This document shows positions 54,358-60,898 of a stretch of DNA of 64,000 nt, in pieces. The notes below the pieces were generated by a model. That model had not been told where the DNA came from. It worked only from the letters and a program-made list of their open reading frames with translations, and ran no database searches. How positions within the stretch are numbered: position 1 is the first letter of the stretch; every line of letters starts with the position of its first letter. The translations under genes were made by a program, and so were the position numbers. The stretch covers positions 1 to 64,000 of the forward strand of contig JAFLCG010000004.1 of NCBI GenBank assembly GCA_017303635.1. Reading direction: 5' to 3'. The DNA comes from Anaerolineae bacterium (GTDB lineage: Bacteria; Chloroflexota; Anaerolineae; Aggregatilineales; Phototrophicaceae).

Positions 54358-54435
54358 GGACTTACGCAGATGTGCCGGTTTTCAGACGGGCGCACAGCCG
54401 TGCGCCCCTACAAATGGCGCGGTTTGCGTAAGTCC
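54358..54435. repeat. 78-bp element with GGACTTACGCA inverted ends and inner REP
   Basis: GGACTTACGCA at 54358-54368 and its complement at 54425-54435 enclose a REP hairpin (54388-54411, minus strand). It ends 25 bases before the PHP gene, so it lies in that gene's promoter region. Confidence 0.75.
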
Positions 54436-54460
54436 TATATGTTTAATCGGGTCTTGCACT

Positions 54461-55327
54461 ATGAATACTTCCCTGCAGAACTTACGGCTCCCGGCGGATG
54501 CGCCGATTGACCTGCAGACGCACACGATCTGGAGTGATGGAGACTGGACGCCAGAGGCATTGATCCAGCACTTTGCTCGAGAGGGCTTCGGGCTGGCGGC
54601 CATCACCGACCATGACCGACCGGACACGGCAGCGGCTTTACAGGAACTGGCACACGCGCAGGGGCTACCGCTGCTGGTCGCGGTCGAGATGACGACCACC
54701 TGGCGCGGTCAACTGGTGGATCTACTGGGCTACGGGTTTCACCCGGAGGCCCCGGTGCTGCGGGCGCTGGCGCAGGATGTATGGCACCGACAACGTGAGA
54801 ACAGCCGCACCGTCTACCATCAGCTCGTGCAGCAAGGACGCGTGCCAGCACATGACCCGGCGGAATTAGAGACCATTCTGCAAGCCCCTGCCGCCCAGCA
54901 GATTCAGGACTTGCAGAAGCTGATCATCCGGCACGCCGCGCCGGGAATCCGGATCTCCCCTGGTGATCTGATCACGGCAGCGGGTTTCGAGTTCGCGACC
55001 AATCCGCTGGCAGATGTGGTCGATGCCATCCATGTGGCTGGTGGGGTGGCGCTGATCGCGCATCCGGGCCGGGGTGGGGAATTCCTCTCGTTCACCCCAG
55101 CTCTGCTCGATCAACTACGGCGGGAGGTGCCGCTGGATGGGCTGGAAGCGCATTATCCACGGCATACACCGGAACAGGTCGAGCAGTTCCTGGCCTACGC
55201 CCAGCGACACTATCTGCTGGTCAGCGCGGGTTCGGACTCGCACCGACCGGCGCAGCCCCCAATCAAGTACCCGGCGCATCTGGCGCGCCGCCTGCTGGAA
55301 CGGCTGGGGGTGGACATCGAGGGATGA
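54461..55327 (+). CDS. PHP domain metal-dependent phosphoesterase
   Basis: 288 residues from ATG 54461. PHP motifs: DLQTHTIWSDGDW near residue 17, AAITDHDRPD, VAVEMTTTW, ALIAHPGRG, and the C-terminal SAGSDSHRP. In motif I the first His of HxH is Gln; this occurs in some members but removes one usual metal ligand. Related proteins hydrolyse 3',5'-nucleotide or 5'-phosphate esters. No strong ribosome site. Confidence 0.88.
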   Translation: MNTSLQNLRLPADAPIDLQTHTIWSDGDWTPEALIQHFAREGFGLAAITDHDRPDTAAALQELAHAQGLPLLVAVEMTTTWRGQLVDLLGYGFHPEAPVLRALAQDVWHRQRENSRTVYHQLVQQGRVPAHDPAELETILQAPAAQQIQDLQKLIIRHAAPGIRISPGDLITAAGFEFATNPLADVVDAIHVAGGVALIAHPGRGGEFLSFTPALLDQLRREVPLDGLEAHYPRHTPEQVEQFLAYAQRHYLLVSAGSDSHRPAQPPIKYPAHLARRLLERLGVDIEG

Positions 55328-55352
55328 TGGTTCGGCGTTAGGTTTATTTCAC

Positions 55353-55495
55353 TCACCTTACGCAGTTAGCCCTCACCCCCAACCCCTCTCCCAAAATCCG
55401 CCGTTCGCCGAAGACGGCGCGGCGGGGAGAGGGGAGCCGGATACTGAGACATGCAGGGAATACCTGAGCAGTTGCGTAAGGTGAGTTATTTCACT
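55353..55495. mobile_element. MITE-like element with 12-bp inverted ends and 9-bp duplication
   Basis: TCACCTTACGCA at the left and TGCGTAAGGTGA at the right are exact inverted repeats. TTATTTCAC occurs just outside both ends (55344-55352 and 55496-55504), as expected for a target duplication. Inside are the dispersed CCCTCACCCCCAACCCC motif and a hairpin. No transposase. Confidence 0.7.
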
Positions 55496-55575
55496 TGGAG
55501 AAGAGCGAGAGGTATGCGCGCATACCGGACGGGCCCCCTACACTTGGTTATGCGATTTTTCGCCTCAGAGCGTGC

Positions 55576-55599
55576 GGACGGCAAGAATGCCGTCCCTAC
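55576..55599 (-). repeat. REP-like hairpin, GACGGCA type
   Basis: Minus strand: GTAG followed by GGACGGCATTCTTGCCGTCC. The stem differs from the GGGCGCAC type but the GTAG flank is the same. Confidence 0.6.
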
Positions 55600-55757
55600 C
55601 CATCCATCATGATCGCTCGTTGACGCGCCACCTATTCGATGCGTTTGCCTTTTGTCGTTCTGGCCCGCCCTTCAAATCCAACGAGGCAGGCTGTAAGATA
55701 AACTGTTCACGTTTAGCGAGACTCACTCGCTGTCCCGGCCAGTTGAGGTACAAGGCA

Positions 55758-56183
55758 ATGGCAAAGAAGATCAAAGCAATCGTCACGCTGGCGATTCAGG
55801 CGGGCAAAGCCAATCCGGCTCCGCCAATCGGCCCGGCGCTCGCGCAGCACGGTATCAACCTGATGGGGTTCTGCAAGGAGTACAACGCCCGTACTTCGAA
55901 CCGCATCGGCGAAATCGTGCCGGCGGAGATCACCATTTTCAGCGATGGTTCGTTCAAGTTCATCCTGAAAAGCCCCCCCACCAGCTTCCTCATCAAGAAG
56001 TCGGCAGGGCTGGACAAGGGCGCTCAGAACCCGCTGACCCAGAAGGTCGGTAAGCTGAGCCGCAAGCAGGTTCGGGAAATCGCCGAGATCAAGAAGCCGG
56101 ACATGAACACGCAGGACGTGGACATGATCATGCGCCAGATCGAAGGCACCGCCCGCAACATGGGTGTGGAAATCGTCGACTAG
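55758..56183 (+). CDS. rplK: 50S ribosomal protein L11
   Basis: 141 residues, the exact family length. [20 protein letters not shown] (20) and [20 protein letters not shown] (20) open the protein, and the C-terminal rRNA-binding domain includes [20 protein letters not shown] (20). It binds the GTPase-centre rRNA. A longer frame to 55572 is rejected. Normally preceded by secE-nusG, which are not here. Confidence 0.97.
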   Translation: MAKKIKAIVTLAIQAGKANPAPPIGPALAQHGINLMGFCKEYNARTSNRIGEIVPAEITIFSDGSFKFILKSPPTSFLIKKSAGLDKGAQNPLTQKVGKLSRKQVREIAEIKKPDMNTQDVDMIMRQIEGTARNMGVEIVD

Positions 56184-56329
56184 CGGTCAGCGTTCAGCCC
56201 TAACCAGGGTATGAGCGTGATAGTTCAATCATTGTATATATTGTCTTCGCTGTAGGCTGTTTGCTGAAAGCTGAAGGCACAAAGATGTGGCAGGGCTGCG
56301 CGCCCGATATGACCACAGGAGAAAAACAC

Positions 56330-57034
56330 ATGGCACAGGGAAAACGGTATCTCAACGCCGTCAAGCAAATCGTTGAGGACAAGCACTATCCGCTGGCAGA
56401 CGCGGTGGCACTGGTCAAGAAGCTGGCGACTGCCAAGTTCGATGAAACCATTGAACTGCACTTCCGCCTGAGCATCGACCCGCGCCAGAGCGACCAGCAG
56501 GTCCGCAGCACCGTGCTGCTGCCGAACGGTCTGGGTAAGACTGTCCGCGTGGTGGTCTTTGCTGAAGGCGACGACCGCCGTGCCGCGGAAGCCGCCGGTG
56601 CCGATGTGATCGGCGATGAGCAGGTTATCACCCGTATTCAGAACGACGGCATCATCGAATTCGACGCGGCGCTGGCCGTTCCCTCGATGATGAGCAAAAT
56701 CAGCCGTGTGGCGCGTATCCTCGGCCCGCGTGGTCTGATGCCGAATCCCAAGGCCGGGACGGTGGTACAGGCGGGCGATCTGGCGCGGGCGATCACCGAA
56801 CTCAAGGCTGGTCGTGTGGAATTCCGTAACGACAAGACCGGCAATCTGCACATCCCGATTGGCAAGGCGAGCTTCAGCCAGGAAAAACTGCTGGAGAACG
56901 CGCAGGCGATTGTGGATGCGGTCGGGCGGCAGCGTCCGTCCTCGTTGAAGGGTATCTTCGTCAAGCGGGTGACGCTGTGTTCGACCATGGGGCCGGGAGT
57001 CCAGGTCGAAACCACGGGCAGCACCACGGCCTGA
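56330..57034 (+). CDS. rplA: 50S ribosomal protein L1
   Basis: 234 residues, the family length, from ATG 56330 with AGGAG upstream. Motifs KFDETIELHFRLSIDPRQSD (20), LPNGLGKTVRVVVFAEGDD, ARILGPRGLMPNPKAGTV and the C-terminal TLCSTMGPGVQVE. It binds the L1 stalk of 23S rRNA and can repress its own mRNA. The 146-base gap after rplK holds no gene. rplJ and rplL do not follow. Confidence 0.97.
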   Translation: MAQGKRYLNAVKQIVEDKHYPLADAVALVKKLATAKFDETIELHFRLSIDPRQSDQQVRSTVLLPNGLGKTVRVVVFAEGDDRRAAEAAGADVIGDEQVITRIQNDGIIEFDAALAVPSMMSKISRVARILGPRGLMPNPKAGTVVQAGDLARAITELKAGRVEFRNDKTGNLHIPIGKASFSQEKLLENAQAIVDAVGRQRPSSLKGIFVKRVTLCSTMGPGVQVETTGSTTA

Positions 57035-57344
57035 TATTCCAAGCGGGCGCACGGCCGTGCGCCCCTACCGTTTTATTACACACGACCCTTGAAAGAGGGG
57101 CGTTTTTATTGGGGCGGCGGAGGCCTCATCGCTCCAGCCCTCACCCCCTGCCCCTCTCCCAAACGCTCTGCCTTCGGCAGACGGCGGGGAGAGGGGAGTC
57201 GCCGAAGGTGGCCCCGCCGTGTCACCCCTACAAGTGGCGGACGAGGCCCTTCAGGGAATTCCGTCGGGCGCACAGCCGTGCGCCCCTACATCAAGATCGA
57301 AAGAGGCGGGCTGCGCGGCAGTTCGCCTTTTTTGTTGCCAGGGA
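57035..57344. repeat. Repeat-rich gap between rplA and the terminase gene
   Basis: Two REP hairpins (57045-57068 and 57266-57289, minus strand, identical but for one base in the stem), a copy of the CCCTCACCCC dispersed motif near 57138 and its complement near 57185. No gene seen. Confidence 0.75.
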
Positions 57345-58574
57345 TCAGGCGAACGAGATGGAGGGCGCGGCGTAACGGGCGGCGTACCAAGCGAGCGCGA
57401 GGGCGATCACCAGGTCATCATGCAGACCTTCCGGGGCGCTGTAGCGGTAGCCACCGGCGGGCAATCGTTCGAGGCGGTAAGCGGCGAGTTCACCCAGCAG
57501 GGACTCATCGGGCAGTAGCGCGAGTTCAGCGCGTTCGATGCCCAACGCCAACGACTCGATCAGGTCGGGTTTGGAACGGGCGGTGGTGGTGAAGGCGCGG
57601 ACGGGCAGCCCCGCCTCTTGGAGCGCCTCGATATTGGGGCCACCGATGCTGTTGCTCTCCGCCCAGATGACGGTGGGCTGCCAGCGTTCGACTAAGGCGG
57701 TGAGGCGGGCACGCTGGAGCGCCCAGCTAAGGCCGTTGAAGCGGTCGATGCTCACGACGGCTTTGCGGTCGGCATCCAGGATGACGAGGGCGGTGTAGTC
57801 GGTCTCGCGGCCCCAGTCGAGTCCGGCGACATAGCGAGTCCCCGGCTGCGGCTGTGCATCGAGCGGCGCGGTGGCCGCGGCCTGAATCCCACGGAAGACC
57901 TGCCCCAGATCATCGAGGAACTCCGCTTGATATTCTTCGCGCCAGATGCGCTCCGGCACCTGGAGGCGGATGGTGTCGAGTTCGGCAGGATTGATGAAGG
58001 GGTTATCAGCAGTGGTGAAGTGGAAATCCCGCCAGGAGCGGCGCCTCTGCACACCCATCTGATGCGCCTGGTAGAACCAGTTGCGGCCATTGGGCGAGGA
58101 GAGCATGAGCGCCCGCCCCTGGCGGTCGAGCAGCATGGGCTGGACGACTTCCGGCCAGACGGCGGGGGCCATGAAAGCGGCTTCATCCAGCACAACGAAA
58201 TCCAGGCCCGCGCCACGTAGGTGATCTGGCTCGTGGGTGCTTTTGATGCTGAGGACACCCCCATTGGGGATACGCAGGGTGCGCTGGCTCCGCTGGACAT
58301 GGATGCCGGGCAGCGACGCGGTCAGCCGCTGGAGATCGGCCCAGACGGACTCGGCCATCGGGTAGGTGGGCGCCAGCCACCAGCAGGTGCCGCCGCGCAG
58401 GAAAGCACGCAGGATGGCGTGCTTGCCGATCTCGGTTTTGCCGAAGCGGCGTCCGCAGGCGACGACCCGATAGCGGGAATCACTCAGCAGAATCGGCAGT
58501 TGGTTGCGATGCGGCGGGAGCAGGTCCAGCTTCTTCCGGGGTGGGTTGTTCAAGGGGTGGTAGGTAGCCTTCAT
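57345..58574 (-). CDS. Phage-type terminase large subunit
   Basis: 409 residues. The ATPase part has Walker A-like CGRRFGKTEIGKHAI near residue 40 and Walker B DFVVLDEAAFMAP near 127. The C-terminal RNase H-like nuclease has GLDWGRETDYTALVILD, IWAESNSIGGPN and GLHDDLVIALALAW, so all acidic nuclease positions are kept. This enzyme cuts and pumps phage DNA into capsids. It overlaps the small-subunit gene by 95 bases. No portal, capsid, tail or integrase gene is nearby. Confidence 0.93.
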   Translation of the reverse strand: MKATYHPLNNPPRKKLDLLPPHRNQLPILLSDSRYRVVACGRRFGKTEIGKHAILRAFLRGGTCWWLAPTYPMAESVWADLQRLTASLPGIHVQRSQRTLRIPNGGVLSIKSTHEPDHLRGAGLDFVVLDEAAFMAPAVWPEVVQPMLLDRQGRALMLSSPNGRNWFYQAHQMGVQRRRSWRDFHFTTADNPFINPAELDTIRLQVPERIWREEYQAEFLDDLGQVFRGIQAAATAPLDAQPQPGTRYVAGLDWGRETDYTALVILDADRKAVVSIDRFNGLSWALQRARLTALVERWQPTVIWAESNSIGGPNIEALQEAGLPVRAFTTTARSKPDLIESLALGIERAELALLPDESLLGELAAYRLERLPAGGYRYSAPEGLHDDLVIALALAWYAARYAAPSISFA

Positions 58575-58977
58575 AGTCGATTTCCTCCGGGGGTTGGGGT
58601 AGTTCAGTGGCGAGTTTGATTACACGATCAGTCATTTGGGCGAGGGCAGTGACCTGCTGATTAAGCGGTGCGACAGTGATGGCCTGCGGGATAGCATCGA
58701 GCAGCAAGTCGTTGATTACCAACATACGGCTTTGCTGGATGCGGAGTTTGGTGACGAGGGCAGCATCGGCGAGGGGGACAATTGGCGGCTGTGGCGGCTG
58801 TGGCGACGGGGCTTCGCCGCCATTTGCCATTTTTTGATGACGTGCCGCACTCCACCAGCGCGATAAGGTACGCTCCGGTATATCCAGTTGAAGCGCGGTA
58901 CGGGCAACATCGCCCCGGTTAGCGCGAAGTTGGTCAATGGCGGCCTGTTTTTGCGAGTCGTCGTAGCGGCTGGGCAT
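58480..58977 (-). CDS. Terminase small subunit-like DNA-binding protein
   Basis: 165 residues from ATG 58977 with AGGAG upstream. The N-terminal helix-turn-helix RGDVARTALQLDIPERTLSR (20) WW is typical of small terminase or homeodomain-like proteins. A Pro-rich linker (57-70), a helical region (75-125) and an acidic Pro/Glu/Ala tail follow. Overlap with the large-subunit gene supports the assignment. Confidence 0.8.
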   Translation of the reverse strand: MPSRYDDSQKQAAIDQLRANRGDVARTALQLDIPERTLSRWWSAARHQKMANGGEAPSPQPPQPPIVPLADAALVTKLRIQQSRMLVINDLLLDAIPQAITVAPLNQQVTALAQMTDRVIKLATELPQPPEEIDYEGYLPPLEQPTPEEAGPAPAASQPTADSAE

Positions 58978-59196
58978 GGTGGATTCTCCTGTGGGGTGGT
59001 TCTAAAACGGTAAGCGGGCCTTCCCCTCATCCTTTACCTGAGCCGTTTTTTGCGGGGGCGCGTTACGCCAGCCATTGAACACGTCCGGCGACGCTTTGGG
59101 AAACCCACTCAAGGGGTTCAGGATCGGTTTTTCGAGTAGGGCAGATGCGGGACGGAGGAGGCCAATTCACGTCTTCAGCGTATCACAGGAAGGACT

Positions 59197-59224
59197 CAAA
59201 AACGGAACATATGTTCCGTTTTTG
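59197..59224. promoter_or_regulatory. 28-bp perfect palindrome centred on GGAACATATGTTCC
   Basis: Same sequence as the inner 28 bases of 2206-2235, including the A5 and T5 flanks. It lies 220 bp upstream of the terminase small-subunit start at 58977. Confidence 0.5.
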
Positions 59225-59468
59225 TTCCGGTTTTCAGGGGAGAGGCCTCACCCCTCAATCCCCTCTCCGTTCGACGGCGTATACCGTATTGGTCGGGGGT
59301 CAGATTAGGCTACGCCGTCGGGAGAGGGGACTTTCAGAAGGTCCAAAATCGCATTTTTCACCCTCAAACGCAGCCTCACAGAACAAACCTACCCTTGCCC
59401 CCTCCCCATGTACGGAGAAGGGGAACCGGCGTGATTTTTGAAGTGTCGTTATGGATCGGTTGCAAAAC

Positions 59469-59493
59469 GGGCGACCCGGCGGGTCGTCCCTAC
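59469..59493 (-). repeat. REP-like hairpin, GACCC type
   Basis: Minus strand: GTAG then GGACGACCCGCCGGGTCGCCC. Another stem sequence with the same GTAG flank. Confidence 0.55.
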
Positions 59494-59591
59494 ACATGGG
59501 GTGTTTTGCGTACGTCCCGGGGCCGACACGATGGGTCAAGGGGGAGGTGGTGACAGGCGGCCGAGGCGGACCTCGGCACTACGAGAACAGA

Positions 59592-59617
59592 AAAATCGGA
59601 ACCGTGGTTCCGATTTT
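59592..59617. repeat. AAAATCGGAACC inverted repeat
   Basis: AAAATCGGAACC-GT-GGTTCCGATTTT, perfect 12-bp arms, the same layout as the GGAACATATGTTCC palindromes but with a different centre. It could be a terminator hairpin or a diverged member of that family. Confidence 0.45.
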
Positions 59618-59698
59618 ATCCGTGGCTATTCTGCACGTAAAACTACAGGCTCGCGCCCAGGCCAGTGTACCGACAAGCGACCCGGCGGGCCGCCCCGA

Positions 59699-59890
59699 CT
59701 AGCTTTCGGACTTGGAGTCGGCTTTGGCGGCCTCGGTCCCTTTATCCTTCGCGCCGTCCTGCATCCCCTTGCGGAAGTTGGCTACGGCTGACCCCAGTTC
59801 GCCGCCGATCTTGCCCACGCGGCCCACGCCGAAGAGCAGCACGACGATGATGAGGATGATAATCAGTTCGGTTGGTCCAAAATTTGGCAT
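59699..59890 (-). CDS. tatA: Sec-independent translocase TatA/E family protein
   Basis: 63 residues. One membrane segment (ELIIILIIVVLLFGVGRVGK, 20) is followed by the amphipathic helix GGELGSAVANFRKGMQD and a charged tail. TatA forms the pore of the twin-arginine export route. AGGAG precedes the ATG. tatC is not in the window. The amine oxidase at 38515 is a possible substrate. Confidence 0.92.
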   Translation of the reverse strand: MPNFGPTELIIILIIVVLLFGVGRVGKIGGELGSAVANFRKGMQDGAKDKGTEAAKADSKSES

Positions 59891-60089
59891 GATGCCTAAC
59901 TCCTGTAGTCTATGCTCTGGTGATTATAACACCGTTGCTGCCAATGCGGGGTACCCCCGGTTTGGCTTTTCTCATGTGGTGATGAGTATACGTCAAACTC
60001 ACGCCAAATGGTTTGACGAGCGTGTGACGATTTGGTGACGGGGACTTTTCAGGCACTGGTCAGAAGGACACCCATACAGGCAGCCCTCC

Positions 60090-60743
60090 TCAGGCGAAGA
60101 CATCCGCAACCGACAGCGCCAGTCCGGGAAGAACCTCTCCGCCAGGAACTGTATCGCCTATGCCATAGGTATGGGCGCTGCCATCGGCCAGATGCACCAC
60201 CAGCTCGCCCTGTTCCGGGTAGATGTTCCAAACCTGCCGCACACCGTAGCGCAGGTATTCACGCAGCTTTCTTTGAATGTCCGTGGATCGCTCCGAGGGC
60301 GAGATGATCTCCACGGCCAGATCGGGTGCGCCATAAATGTATCCGGCAGAGGACTGCACCCGCTCGGCTGCTACAAAGGCGACATCCGGCTGCCGCTTGA
60401 GGCGGATGTTGCCCGGTTCACCATCCAATACAAAAACGGTATCGCCGGGGTACAGCATTCCGAGGTGGTTGGCTTCGACATGGATACCGAGCCGCAGCAG
60501 AAGCTTGAACTCAATGCGCCCATGCTGTTCGCCACCCCTGAAGCCATCCTCCTTACCCAGCCCGACCCACTCACCATCCACAATCTCGAGATGCTTAAAA
60601 CTGTCGACCGCCTCGACGCGCAGGGCAATTGCCTCGGTGATGGGGCGCAGCGCCAGGAGTTCGGTCAACTCGATGACCTGCGCCTGCACGCGCTGTTCGA
60701 CCTGTTGCTCTATCAGCATTTCCAGATCCGGGGTCAGTACCAT
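60090..60743 (-). CDS. Uma2 family protein with N-terminal extension
   Basis: 217 residues from ATG 60743 (AGGAG upstream). The first 40 residues are helical (EQQVEQRVQAQVIELTELLA, 20), an extension not seen in the other three copies. The Uma2 core has RQPDVAFVAAERV, APDLAVEIISPSER, IQRKLREYLRYGVRQVWNIY (20) and ends LPGLALSVADVF. PD, E and K positions are intact. Confidence 0.88.
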   Translation of the reverse strand: MVLTPDLEMLIEQQVEQRVQAQVIELTELLALRPITEAIALRVEAVDSFKHLEIVDGEWVGLGKEDGFRGGEQHGRIEFKLLLRLGIHVEANHLGMLYPGDTVFVLDGEPGNIRLKRQPDVAFVAAERVQSSAGYIYGAPDLAVEIISPSERSTDIQRKLREYLRYGVRQVWNIYPEQGELVVHLADGSAHTYGIGDTVPGGEVLPGLALSVADVFA

Positions 60744-60898
60744 AGGGATGAGTCTCCTGCTTGCCTGCTGACCATACGACCATGATAGCGCAAAAAGGGA
60801 AAGGAGTAGCAAAGTTGCTTAGAACCATAGCACCCCTTTTGCGAACCCCGCTACAATAGAAGCCATCACGTCGGTCAATCGAGGGATTGTCATCCGCT

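Larger units (their letters stand above)
55328..55757. other. Intergenic region before rplK with a MITE-like insertion
   Basis: Contains the MITE-like element (55353-55495), a REP hairpin (55576-55599) and, in the remaining part, the likely rplK promoter. No gene seen. Confidence 0.65.
58978..59698. other. Non-coding, repeat-rich region
   Basis: No convincing gene. Contains the 28-bp palindrome (59197-59224), dispersed CCCTCTCC-type motifs near 59250 and 59320, a REP-like hairpin (59469-59493) and a second GGAAC/GTTCC dyad (59592-59617). Confidence 0.65.

Noticed and set aside
57345..58977. Complete prophage
   Set aside because: Neighbouring genes are ribosomal proteins, tatA and a PBP homologue; no structural, lysis or integration genes are present within the window.
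59075..59441. Short overlapping plus-strand frames near 59.1-59.4 kb
   Set aside because: They read through the palindrome and dispersed-repeat motifs and show no protein features.
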